Below are positions 1 through 13,600 of a stretch of DNA of 64,000 bases, piece by piece. A program made the position numbers and the translations under genes. Origin of the DNA: Agapetus fuscipes. Its lineage: Eukaryota > Arthropoda > Insecta > Trichoptera > Glossosomatidae. Each line of letters starts with the position of its first letter. Within the stretch, counting starts at the first letter, position 1. The stretch covers positions 22,324,342-22,388,341 of the forward strand of contig OX637335.1 in the NCBI GenBank assembly GCA_951799405.1. Reading direction: 5' to 3'. The notes below the pieces were generated by a model that was not told the DNA's origin, did not search any database, and saw nothing but the letters and a program-made list of their open reading frames with translations.

Positions 1-59
1 CCTCAGACGATGCAAGTTATTTTCAGGAGCATGATCTCCTAGAGCAGGAGTGCTCAAAC

Positions 60-293
60 GGTCCCGAATCCCGACAGAGCACAAAAGTAAACCATTTATA
101 TTTTCAAATATGCTCTTCGCTGGATTGAAAAATTCATATACCTTTATAGAACATCACCAAAGGTCCATTCAGGCTTGCAGCTTTTGGGTCTTGCTTGAGA
201 ATTGTAGCCTTCTACAGCGACGATAAAGGTTGCAGCGGGCTCTTGAGGTGTGATTCACACAAAAACAGCACTCACCCAATAAATCATCCTAAT
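60..293 (+). mobile_element. tRNA-derived SINE, family B (5'-truncated)
   Basis: Starts at the end of the tRNA-like head (B-box region) and runs through the conserved body: 'GCTCTTCGCTGGATTGAAAA', then 'GAGGTGTGATTCACACAAAA', ending in 'AAATCATCCTAAT'. The same body occurs at 29108, 29789, 45120 and 54798, where the tRNA-like head is present. It is diverged and presumably old. It lies downstream of the MMS22L stop codon. Confidence 0.8.
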
Positions 294-789
294 TCAATTG
301 ATTGCTTGTGTGAATTAACTTGATTTTTTTTCATAGGATATCTTAGGCTTTGTTCCATTTTGAGTGATGATAACTCAGTTATTGTTCTGGCATAATGAGT
401 GCATGATAGCAGTATATAAGCGACATACCTATTCATCACTGACTCACTAGTGCAGTATGTGGTTCCACTTCAAGTAGGTACTTCCTACTTAACAAATAAC
501 AAGTTATCCATACTAATGTTGATTTTGATGCAATAATGCTGTAAGCAATGTAGAAAGTCATGTTCAAGTAACTCACACTTGTGGCTCACTGGGGTGTACA
601 TACATGTCTTGGTTCAATACTCACACTTGGAAGGAACAAGTTTCACTACAAATAGTTAAAATACTTAGAATTCATAATATTTTTGTTTATTTTCCTAGTT
701 TATTAAAATAAATATTTTATAGAATACATTACTATCAGATCATTTTTACTGCATCCAGCTGTTTTCAATTACTAATTTTAATTGAATAC

Positions 790-1140
790 ATAATTCTTCT
801 CTTCGTCATGTCAGACACTACACTACTCTTGCCCAATGTAGGGCAACATCCACTGCTTCACCATTACTCTCCATTAGGTCGGCCAGTGAGCAGCTTGTTG
901 GGCAGGCCGGGCAGATCCGAAGATGATCCATTGACTGTTGGGCTCCGCGTTCACAGAGCGTGGTGTCATCTTGATGAAGGATTCCCCAGGCCCTCATGTT
1001 ACAGCCAGCTCTGCCAACACCTGTTCTCAGCCTGTTGAGTGCTATCCACACAGGCCACTCTAGATCACATCCAGGTGGGAGACTCTCGCTTGGCTGCACA
1101 AAGTTTACAGGTCACTCCAGATTCCACAAGTGCAGTCTCT
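790..1140 (-). mobile_element. LINE family D, C-terminal fragment
   Basis: Read on the minus strand it encodes a retrotransposon C-terminal segment with motifs 'LPPGCDLEWPVW', 'LNRLRTGVGR' and a cysteine/histidine cluster ending 'HLRICPACP'. These are typical of the region after the reverse transcriptase in Jockey-type non-LTR elements. Parallel copies lie at 28615 (plus) and 13452 (minus). It ends in a GAAGAGAAGAA-type tail. It is truncated and not autonomous. Confidence 0.75.
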
Positions 1141-1676
1141 CCCCCGCCGGCTCCGTATTCAAAGGGTGCACGGAGCTAAGGAAACTGTGGCGCGACTTCA
1201 AGCCTTGTGATGATGAGCCATTTTGTCCAAAAAGGCAGTGCTGTGAATTATTCAGGGTTTTTGCTCTTTCAACCCTTGAAGTCACTTCACGCCTGATGTG
1301 TGGGGGGGCTATGCCTGCTAGTGGATAGAGTTTTCTCATAGGCGTAGGTTTGAGACATCCCGTGATGAAAATACATAATTAAATAAATAATACAGTTGTA
1401 GGGATGGCCCATCGCCAAAAATACCACCGCATTTTAGGAATGATCCTGGAACGTAGAAGTACTCATGGCCAAAAAGACCGTGGTAAAGGATTTTTGTTAG
1501 GAAGTACATTGTATTGTGAAACCAAATGTTTTTTTGGTAAATAATTCTCTTCTGTTCAGACTTCATAACAGGAGCTTGTCAATGGAACGTTGCAGTTGAT
1601 CAGGAAGGAAAATATTTAGCAACATTTGTCATCTGGCAAAATATGGAAATTCCAATATCACAGTTTCTTGGCTTTG

Positions 1677-4600
1677 TCATGTATTCTTATTCCAATTTTG
1701 TTTGTTGAGTTTAATATCAGTGTAAGAAATGACTTCCTTGAGGCCGTTCCTGTAACATAAAAATGAATATTGACAGGAAGATTTTATTAACATTTAGCTC
1801 AAATTAACCCTGAAGTAAATGAGCAGATGTAGTAAAATTCTTACAGGGCTATAACAAACACGTTTGATCCGTATCTGATCCACAAATTATCATTTTTTTG
1901 TATGGAAAATTCACATTAGCTGGCGGTTGAGCTATGGGTTTGCTGTGTGTAAATAACACTGTTTGCGAGCATGATAAGGAATTATTGTAAATATTCTAAG
2001 CCACATGTGCAAGCTCAAAAGTTAGGCAGTGCGAATACATGTAAATATGATTATATGAAAAATATATAATGCAGCTGAAGAACAATATTACTGATTACCT
2101 TAATCCGAGATCGTAGCCCACACCTCTCATCTTTTCTACCTTCTCAATTTCAGATTGAAGAAATGGCACAAATGCTTTGACAACGATTGCAAACTCGGCA
2201 GATTGACTAGTTAATAATTTAAAGAAAATATTAGAATTAAATGCCATGTGTCTGCTGCAAGCCACCTTCAGAGTTTCTTCCAAGGCACTCCTGTAAAAGA
2301 AATATACTTACATGACAATAACAGAAACATTTAATATTAGAAAACTTCAATTTGTGAGTGATGTTTTTGAGAAATCACATCTCAAGATGTCTTTTCAAGC
2401 TTGGTCCTCGCTATAGAAAGTGTCAATTCTCAAGCAACACCCAGGCGCTGAAAGGCTAGATGGGCTTTTTTTGTCCGGTATTTGGTAAGGCAGATTAATT
2501 TTTCAACCTAGCGAAGAGTATATTTGAAAAATAAATGATAATTTTTGTGCACCGCCAGGGTGCTCACGATTACCGATTAAAAGTCCGAACCACTGGATTA
2601 CGGATCTGTCGTAAAAAGGAACTTTTGTGAACTACCACCATAAGGACAAGAACCAGTAATCTTAAATATACAGTTTTAAATTTAAGCTTCACATAGAGTT
2701 TCACTAATAAACAAAATAAAGCTATATTTTGTATGGTTTGTGTATTAACACTGTAAATTCCTATTTGATCCTTTGTACATTTTATAGAACAAAAACAAGA
2801 TGAATCTTTATTCTTTTAATACTTTCACTTACTTACTCGTAATTCGTTTTTTTTTTAAATTAAGTGAAAGTATTTTAATAGAATAAAAATTCATCTTGTT
2901 TTAATATTTTTTAGTGTTGATCTGTTAACATCTTGTTTTAGTTCTATAAAATTTACTAAAGAACAAAATAAAAAGCTCATCAGATGCACTGTTTTAGTGT
3001 CCTACACAATATTTACATAGTTTGTAGTTACTTACTTGATATCACAATCCGCAGGAGATGTTTTGAAATGATTGGAGTTACAGATTGTTTCCAAAATAAG
3101 GCTGGCAGCTTTTTTATTGGGATTCCCCGGATCGGAAAACATCAGTTGTTCGTAGACAGAAGTCATTGTACTAGAAATGATTGTGTGCAGCAGACACAGT
3201 TCTGCGCTGCTTACTAGATTTTGAATGATTGAAAGAGCCTGTAAGAAACACATTGCAGTTTGAGTAAAAAATGGGTGAGTTGCTAACCTGCAGTTTACTG
3301 AAAAAATCAAATCAAAATAATTGAAAGAATGGTTTAGTTTTTCGCAACGACTGCAGAGCCATAAAGTCAAGTTAATATTTTGCTCATTTATTAAGTGAGC
3401 CCTGTTTTCATGCAGATTAAATCTCAAGGATGGAATGTAGACGCAACAACTTTGTAATCTTTCATCTATTAAGATATAAATTGAACAATGTTGTTTTTTG
3501 ATTATAATCAAATACCCATAACCAGTTTCATAAAATACTATTTGTCGATGCAAATGCCATATTTTCACCTATCATTTATCCGGATAAAACAATAATTAAA
3601 GAATTACCTTATGAGCGTTAGTGTGACACTGCCTTCCTCTGCAAGTGATGAAACTCAATGATATCTTATCCAATATGTATTTCTCAAGAAGCATATCCGA
3701 GTTGGCATCATTGGGAATGATCTTGTACGGTATGTCGTATAACACATATGTGGATAAAGTTTTGTTGGCAAAGTAAGGAAGATACTGGACAATCATGTCC
3801 TTCATGATTTTGTCTATGTAAGAGTCATTCTTAAAGTCTAGATGGTGCAGCCCCTTCATGAAAATGAACCAGCTTTTGCAGACACCGGATGTGATGTATG
3901 GGTGGATCTTCTTCTCCATGAATAATTGTGGTGGAAGTAAAACACTGCTCACTAAACAATGTAACAGACAGTTTGGATTGGCCTGAAAAATATACAAATT
4001 AAACACGTTGATAGCGGCATTCCAAGAAAGCTCAAAGCACCCTTTAAACATTTGCCTTCCGAAGATTTTGGCTATACGAATACCCCCAGTAGGGAATACT
4101 TTTTCAAAACCATTTATTGATTTCCTACCTTAATTGATTGACGACACTTCAAACTATGTGAACAGTCACATGTATTAGTTATTCAAGAACAAAAATCACA
4201 AAGGTTTGGCACATATTTCCACTTGCAGAGTTTTGAATTCTTGAATATGGATGTCAGGGATAAGTTCAAAGTTGGATAATGTCTATGATTGACAGCCACA
4301 CTGTGTCACTCGTAGTTGAACGGTAAAAGTGCGCACCCGTAATGGAAACAGATGTGAGAACATGATAAAAGGAAGTTATGAGACATTCTCCCTTTTTTCT
4401 GGAACACAAAATTACTCCATCATAATAAACAACCCTTACTTATTTATCTTTTAAATAAAACAATAAACATGTCTCTTTCTTCAGCTTTTTGTAAGCATAT
4501 GGGGTAAGGCCTGTAAAATATTGCAATATAGCTTAAAAATACAATAAAAATAAGGTTGGCAGTACTGAAACTTAGAGGCAATAAAACAAAACAAAACGCC

Positions 4601-7600
4601 GCCTTGACGGTGACAAAAGAAATGTGAGTTCATTGATTCTCCTGTGATGTTGATCTCGAGAAATCTATCTAAATCAGAGGAATCTTAACTAAAATCAAAT
4701 AATAAAAAGCCTTCCACAGAAGATGGCCAGTCATATAAGAGCACAATCTAAGTACTTCACCGTGTTACATGATTTTGGGACAATTAATGTGTTTGCAGCA
4801 GTACTGTGTGCAGAGGTTATTGCCTGCCGTTCTCCCTCAACTATGTCCACCACACCGAGCTCTGAAATATACAGCTGAATTATAAACTCACCCTGGAATA
4901 GATGATAGATGAACAATGAAGAAACAGAGCTCCAAGCACCATGAATATTTGCATGACATATTCCATGTTGGGCGGGACTTTGAGAGCTCTGACGACGTGC
5001 CTGTCCATCAAGTGCAAGTATTGCGTCACCCGCTCTCTTAGGAAGCATTTCTCTTGAAAACTCTGAAAATGATGATTAACATGATGGTCATTCCAGTCAC
5101 AATGAGATGTTAGGACATAACATCATAAAGGAAAAACAAGTCACAATGATAACTTATTACCCAGTTGTTGAATATGACAGCGTGACACAGTACAATATTA
5201 AATTTTATCTTTGTCAGAGAAAAAATAATGAGAAGTTTGGGATGAGATAATATGTTGGACAAATAAGAATGTAATTTTGTTTTGAGTATTACATAGGCTT
5301 CTTGCAACATGATAGCTTGGGATTACAATCAGACAGGGATTGACTCACATTCATAACAATTGATATGAAACCCATTACTTTAATCCATAAATATCCATTC
5401 AGTGTTATAAAATCACTAATAATTACCTGAGTAGAGTTCCACACAACACCAATAGAATGAAAAAACTGACACAGATTCCTTTTCTGCGCAAATCCACCAA
5501 CTTGTGATATTTTCAGAGCCGTGAGTTCCTTCAGTTGGCAGATCATGTGCATCAGGAGTGCGTCTTCTTCTGAGAGAAGCTGTGGTCCCAGCAGAGTAGT
5601 GCGGATCCAACAGTGGACAATGAAAGCCTCACATAACTTCTTCTCTTCTTCGAGAGCAACGGATATTTGTTCGTCTTTTAGAATGTGGTGTAAAAGCTGA
5701 CGAGATGTCCTTTAAAAAAGAAAGGTTATTGAGCAATAGTTATTACACCCTGTGCCAAATATGACAGTCTACGGGCTTCATTTGAAGAGTCTTCTGGCTG
5801 GACTATGATTTTGTGTTGAAATATTATTACATGCTGTTACGAATATGCAGGATATTGGTAGTTGTGTTTGGTTTGATAATAGGTCTATGAAGTCGCTAGA
5901 AGTGAGACAAAACATAGGAAGGTACCCAATAATAATTTGTATTAGTAGTACAGGATTAATGTGTTAAATTGAATATTCTGGTGAAATCTAGCTAAGTTGT
6001 ATGTAACAATTCTCCATGTTTGGAGAATGTTCTTAATAATCTGTATAAATTAGGACCAGAATCCCCTGGAGAGATGAGATATAAATCAGCCGTGGTACTG
6101 TTCACATGTAAAACTCTGCCGGAACCGAAAGTGAATATATAAATGATGTAAAATGAATAAATCAGTTTTGATTTATTTAGAACATGCTAAAAACATAATA
6201 CATATCCACTGTAGTTCCTTCTTTTCCTTTTTTGTATTCTGACCAACTATCAATACCCTCCATTGCGTGTTTGAATATTAGGAACCATTAATAGCTGAAA
6301 GCCCACCTCTTCACTTTTATCTCACCTGTATTTATCTATTTTCAGGGATTAATACGACCTACCATTAATTATAAAATGGTTAAGAATAAACAAGTTAGTT
6401 GCAAAGAAAATTATTGAATTAAAATAGATTAATAACTATAAGTGGAATACATACTTGTCACTAGGGGATTCACAGCACATGAAGTACTTTAATATCTCTT
6501 CAAATGTTCCATATTTCTTACAATGTGTTTGATTGCCGATAGAAAACTTCATGAAAAGAAATGCAACGTCTGCTATTTGTTCTGCTGTGCCTCCGTTTGA
6601 GTAAAGCGTTTTAACTGGATTAAAGATGTGAACAAATAATACATCAATAAGTGACAGGAATCTCTCATCAAATACATCAGCGTATGAAGAGATAATGGTG
6701 AGCTTTGAAATGATCCTACCAAATGTTTCTAAAGTGTTTGATAAATCTGTCACCGGACAAGCTGCTAAATATTTGGATATCCAGGAATCTGAAACAAGTA
6801 AAATAAACAAACATTCTAAATATGACAAATCAAACCTGAACACCAACAATAAAGCTTGCCACCAGGAAAAAGAGAGAAGGGCCGACCGAGAAAAGTATGG
6901 AGTGATCAGATTGAGGATATTGTGAAAGAATGGAATATACAAAGTGAGCGTAAAAGAAGAAAATGCATGAAAAAGGTGATGGATATGAATGAATTGAAAG
7001 ATGTATGTAAGGATAGGAAAAAATGGAGGCAGCTCTGCAGAGGCTCTGGCCACCCCTAGCTGAATGGCGACGGAGTTACAGTTACCATTACATAAGAAGC
7101 AGCTAACAGTTTAGCAGAAAAAAAGATCCAATTCTTTGATGACTCTACAACTCATAAAGCCTTGGTCTCCATTAGTCTTCGTCTCCGAATTGATTTATAG
7201 GTTGGTATGAGGCTAACCACCCATGCTGATAATAAATTGTTCACTTTGCTAATGTCACTACTGTTTCAGGGAAGGTCGGCAAAAGTTGCGGGGTTAATGC
7301 TCATTGAGGTTTGGATTTTTGCTTCAGAATTGGCGCTCAGCAGCGAAAACCAAGCTCATAAAAAGTCCGGTCAATAGCTCAATTAGTAGAATGCTTGCAT
7401 TCCTTGATGAGAGCAAGGGTTCGATCTCCACCAAGGGTGTCAGAAATGATTTCCCGTTTCGGTGTCCATTTCAAACTCAAAATAAATACCGGCAAGGTGT
7501 ATTCAGCCTTCACAAGAAATGAGAACCAGCCACCCCGGGAGCTGGGAAACCCCCACTTCAACTGAAAGTGGTTGGTGTGAGGCCGGCTCCCTTACCTGTA

Positions 7601-10600
7601 AAAATGAATAAGTCCCGAATAGCCACATGCAACCATTTCGGGAACAAAGCAACCAAGAAGTTTCACTATATGTGTAGCTTCGTCACGTTTTTTACGCTTA
7701 CCTATAAGTAGATATTCATCATTGGAGAAGTCTGTGCTGATGTCCATGACACTGTCTATTCCCCGTATCACACTTCTCAACAGGGACATGGACTCTGCAT
7801 CACGAGATGACGTATATGTTGCCAAGATAGAAGATAACGGTTTGGCAACATCGCGGATGCTCATACAGTTCTCAATGTGCAGATAGATGACACAGAGATG
7901 TGTGTTGACGACTATTTGCTTCTTGTTGAACGGCAATGTGTCGAACGGCAGTTGCACGAGAAGTTCTTGTAATTTCAAACACTGGAAATATGGTACACAG
8001 TTCAAGATCACCTGTACCCGTAGTACGAGTTTTTTCACAATACTTGAAGTATCGAGTATTCGAGAAAAAAGTATGTGAACTTGAAAAGCACCTCTGGCAT
8101 AAAAAGTTTCGAAACTTGTTTCGACAGAGGTGCTTTTCAAGTTCACATTAATTTTTCTCGAAAACTCAATACTTTGAGTATCGTGAAAAAACTCGTACTA
8201 CGGGTACAGATGTCATCTTTTGAAATTTTATATTTGTTTCTCTAATAGTTGGGTGCAGAACTTTATGTCATTGAAATCATTTGACAGATAGCTCAGGGGT
8301 GGACGTCTCATCGGCTGTCGGTAGATCTTACTGTACTTATTAAAAAAAGATTTCTGACGAGGAATGTAATTCACCAACCTATTCTGACTGGCCAGAAACA
8401 TGTATTAATATCATAAATTAATATGCATTATTGTATATTTTAATGAATTATTAATTAATAATTACCCCATGACATCTGTTGAAACAGGATCAAAGTTATG
8501 ATCAAATGACCCAAGCGGGGATCCAACCAACGTTATTCTATTTCAAATACCACAAAATATCAGCCACTTGACTCCCTCGGCCATAACACCGATTCATTTT
8601 GTAGATAGGACGGAATAAATCATGGCGATGCCTGAACAGCTGATCGTTGTTACCTATAAAATGGATCAGCTGTTGATACGCCGCCATGTTTTTATTCCGC
8701 CCTGTTTTCAAATAGATACGGAAAGCTCTATCGACGGTCGTCCAGACTTCCACCCCAGATTGGTATGAGGCTGACCCCCCATGCTGTAAAAATTTGGCTC
8801 CCTTTTGCCAATGCCACTCTGGTTTCAGGAAAATGCGGCAGTAGTTGCAAAGATTATTTTCATGTGAGGTTTGGTTCACTTTGTATGTATACATGTAGCA
8901 TGTGTAAGCGCGAACTTACGTGTGCCTGCTTGTGGGCGTGCATTAAATATGAGCCTTAAATGTCTATATATCTTTGCAGCTTAAATTATAGATAGATTCA
9001 ACAGAAAGCTAATTTATCTGGTTTTCGAAAGATCAAATATCATGTTACTTACGATGCCAGTTATTTCTGTAGACATAGCTAGGACGAGATACATAATGGA
9101 AAAGTTATTCAGTCCAGAACCATTCAAAGTGAGAATCTTATTGATGTTGAATTTAGGCAGGATGCGTCCTTTCATCTTCTGGCAGTTGCTGAGCTGGTTG
9201 GAGGTGAAACTCCTCTTCAAGTATATCCCCAGCAGGGCGATGAAGAGGGAGAAACTGCTCTCGCATTTAGAGTTGCCACCCAGAGAGAAGTCCAGCGAGA
9301 AATGGGATTTTAAATCGCTGATGATCTCAGGAACGGGCGAGCTGAAATTTAAAAAATATTTTCAATTTGGTTAATGGTAGTACTTTTATTTTTTTGATCA
9401 TTTCTGTATTTACTATGGAGAATTAACAAAATATTTAGCATTCAACATTCCCTAATCTAAATCTAAATCTAAGCTGCAAAGATAAGTATCATTTGAGATT
9501 CATATTAAATGCATTCCCACAAGCAGACACGCATAATTTCGCGCTTACACATGCCGCATGTGGACCTACAACATAAAAATCAAATCTCAAATGGACATAT
9601 ACCCTGCAACTCTTGCCGTCCTTCCCTGAGACAGGGGGGACATTGTGCAAAGTGAACCATTTTTACAGCATGGGTGGTCAGCCGCATACCAATCTATAAG
9701 TCAAGGAACATACATGACAAATTACATTTTATAAAGGATGTACTTCCTTATAAATATGTAGAGCAATTTAGGATCCAGAATGAGATAAATATCTGAAACC
9801 AAAGAATGACTTTTCTGTGTTTACACAATTATCTCATTTTCAGGAAATCGTGTGGGCGTACAACTTTAAGCCTTATATTCGTTTTAACACGCAATTCGCA
9901 ACTAAAAACGCAACTAAGCTACACATATAGTGTAATTTATTGCGGCGGTATTCCCGAAGGCGTCGCATGTGTACAGGTAAGGGGGCCGGCCTTACGCCAA
10001 CCACTTCAGTTGAAGTGGGGGTTTCCTAGCTTCCGCGAGGGCTGGTACTCATTTCTTGTAAACGCTGAGTAAACCTTGTCGGTATTTTATTTTGGGGTTT
10101 GAAATAAACACCGAAACGGGAAATCATTTCTGACACTCTCGGTGGGATTCGAACCCGAGCTCATGGCATGGAATGCAAGCACTCTACCAACTGAGCTATC
10201 GACCGGACACTAATTGATGAAAGTAAATGTTTACATCCAAGCCTTACAAAGAAGATAAATGATTCATTATCGTCTTTGAAAGTTTTATTTTGTTCCTCTG
10301 AGAATGCGAAGTGGATACAAAGCTTTACAGTTTATAGTTTACAAACCTGTGCAGAGATGTGCCACTATCGTCTCTACCGGGAATGATGAAGGGGGAGTTG
10401 AATCTCTTATGGAAGTATTCCCACAGCAGCATGATGATGTCAGACTTGGGCTCCCACCACTCAATCATCAGTTTGTTCACATGGTTCATTTGCTCACGGA
10501 ATGTTATTTCTGGGACAGATTCTTCATTGCTTGTCAGACGCTTCAAGATGTATTCCAGCAGCTCGTAGTTAGACGCAACCTGCGCTCAAACACACAATGG

Positions 10601-13600
10601 AGGCACATTTTATTGATAACAAGAATAGTGCTGGAGTGATGTTTTCCGGGATCTGTTGCCGTGGTCTCTGGGAGCTGGAGCTTCCGGACGTTTTGCCCAT
10701 TTCTACGATGGGTTCTTCAGCGTGAAGTATGATGATGATGAAGATGATCTTGATGAGAACTGTGATGCAAGTGTGTGTACACTCGGGGTTTATATGTGGA
10801 AACTAAAGACACTTGCATACGAGTTGGTTTTGCATAGCAGCGACATCTGTGTATTTTGCATGTGAATCAATGGGGTATATCAGCAAATTATCTTGCTTCT
10901 ACAAGTATGTGTTTGCCGTACATGTTTCGTACGTAAGTTTAGTGTACACACACTTGCATCACAGTTCTCATCAAGATCATCTTCATCATCATCATCATAC
11001 TTCACACTGAAAAAGCCCATCGTAGAAATGGGCAAAACGTCCGGAATCTCCAGCTCCCACAGACCATGGCAAAAGATCCCGGAAAACATCACTCGAGCAT
11101 CATCAGCCGGCCGTGTAAGCCTAAAACTCTTATTCAACAAGAATAGTGTTACGATTTGCTTGGGTTCAATTTAATAAAACTTTGATTAAATTAATTTGCA
11201 TTTAGTTCACAGTTAATCTTTTGTATTATCTCGCTCAACGGCTTAGGCATTAATCCCCCTTCAAAGCATTGCGATCTGTATTTATAGGGTAAATAAGGGC
11301 TACTCTGGCATACACCAGACCATCCCAGAATCTTCTCAATGAGAAGCTTCGAGAAAAACACTAGTACAACCATCCAAATACCTAGGTCTAGAGACACACT
11401 CACACAATTCAGTAAAAGCACACAATCATAAGTTAACATACACAGACATAAACTTATACATCTGTAACAATAGTAACAGTATTGTTTGGTTATAATTATT
11501 TACAATTGTCCTATAAGCATATATGTTTTCTGCATCTTCCTAAATGCTGCATTGATGTGCATGACTCTCAGCTTTTTGGAAGAGAATTCTATGGAGCTGG
11601 TTCAGCTTGATGGAAGGTGCAATATTTGAAGATTGTGCGAGTGTGATGATTTAATAGCACAAATCCCAGATTCAAATGCAAATATTCACCTATTTTGAGA
11701 AAACTTCAATTTATAATTTTCACATAATTATTGGACAGTAGTTATTTTGTAAATGTATTACTGGTTATCATCAAGTAAATAATTAAGTAGATTAAAGCTT
11801 TGACAACCGGTAGTTGACATCATTTTTATTTCTGTTTTTAACGCCCTACGAGGAGTTGCCCCATCATACTTGTGTGAATTGTGCAGAGTCGACCAGATAG
11901 GTGGAAAACGACGCATTCTTTGTTCTGCACAGAGTGACGCCGTAAACAGGCTTCAACTGCCACTTCGACGGAACAGAACCGGTTTCGGAGACAGGGCTTT
12001 TAGTTCGGCTGGTCCATCCTGCTGGAACAGTCTACCTCTGGAGTTGAGAACAGAGACCAGTGTTGGCAGTTTCAGGAAGTTGCTTAAGACACATTTGTTT
12101 AACAGAAGCTTCAACACATAAAAGCGCCCTTGGGGTGGCTAGTGCCACTAAACGGCGCCATATAAAAATTGGACAATTATTATTATAAATATTATACCTT
12201 TTTTTCGGGCTGTGTAGCCTTGGTCTCGGTTGGTAAGTTTATCCCGACTAGTCCCTCTGAGGAGATGGAAGCGCCGGCTCGCCGTTGAAAATGCCCACTG
12301 AAGTTAATGGGCAGAACTGTTCAGGATAAGCTTACCAACCAAGACACAGCTCGAAAATAGGTATCATGTCAGTTAAAGAGTATTCAAACATTCTGTAAGG
12401 AAAGCCATTTATGCATTAATTGGAATACTCACTTCTTGCCAACTAAAGTTAAAAGTTGGAGGATAACGTTAACTTTAAAACATGATTCAAGCAAAGAAAA
12501 AATGATGTGGATATAATTATAATTTACCCTCGGACATTCTGGTCCCATAAATTGCCCGCTCTCTTCGTATCCCTGCAGTTGAGTGACATTCAGCAATAAC
12601 CACATACTGAATTCTAAAGGTCGGCTGGACTCGATGGCGGACATTTTGTAAATGGAGACATGTTGGGGAGCGGTTGGTTCAGACATACCAACACCAATAA
12701 TGTATTTTTTAACAACATCATTGAAATAAAACCAGAAGTTGTTGCATTTACTTTCCTTTGTTAGTCTTTCGATTAATATTTGTGCAGATAACCAAATCTC
12801 TTTGATACAGTTGCATGTGAATATGTTCTTAGATCCCACCTGGAAAAATATAGAAAAGCAAAGATAAAATAAAAGCAAAACCATAAGATATAGCACCTTA
12901 TTTTGCATAGGAACAACAAAAATACTGAAGAAAGCTTGTCAGGAATATGATGAATTAATTCAAGGTTATTACAATCCAATCCAGACCAAATAGGTGAGAT
13001 TGCAAAAGAATGAAACCTGCAGAGTGAGAATAAGATAAGAGTATATCTGACGAAAGTGATGAATGTTAAAGATATGCAAGGATAGAAAAAAGTGGAGACA
13101 CATCTGTGGAGGTACTGGCCACCCCTAGTGGAACAGCGGCAGGATATAGTACAGTACAGATAACAATAAATTTAAACTTGGTTTCACTCATTTGACTTGT
13201 CCTGTAACCAGAAATCAAGATACTCCCAGCTAGTTACCAACAGTAAGCTGGCGCGACGGCCACCCCATCCCTTCGATAACCAACCTTGAAAATGCTGGGA
13301 ATCAAACTTAGTCTAACCTGAAAGATTTCCAAAAGAATTTGTCATACCATCTCCATTTCACTCAGTACATCGCTGATTGAGAAAATGTGAAAGGGAAAGG
13401 AAGAAGGCGAAGACCGAGAAAAGTATGTCTACATCAGATTGGTGAAATTGTCTTCTTCTTTTCCGTTGAGTCAGATGCTACGCTATTTTTGCCCAGTTTC
13501 GGGCAACCTCCACCGCTCCGTCGCTACCCTCCAGTAGGTCGGCCAGTGAGCAGCTTGTCGGGCAGGCTGGACAGATCCAAAGACGATCCATGGACGGTTG

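Noticed and set aside
1336..1566. 76-codon minus ORF just beyond the MMS22L stop
   Set aside because: It lies in the likely 3'UTR, lacks MMS22L similarity, and the 1749-1677 exon already supplies a stop.
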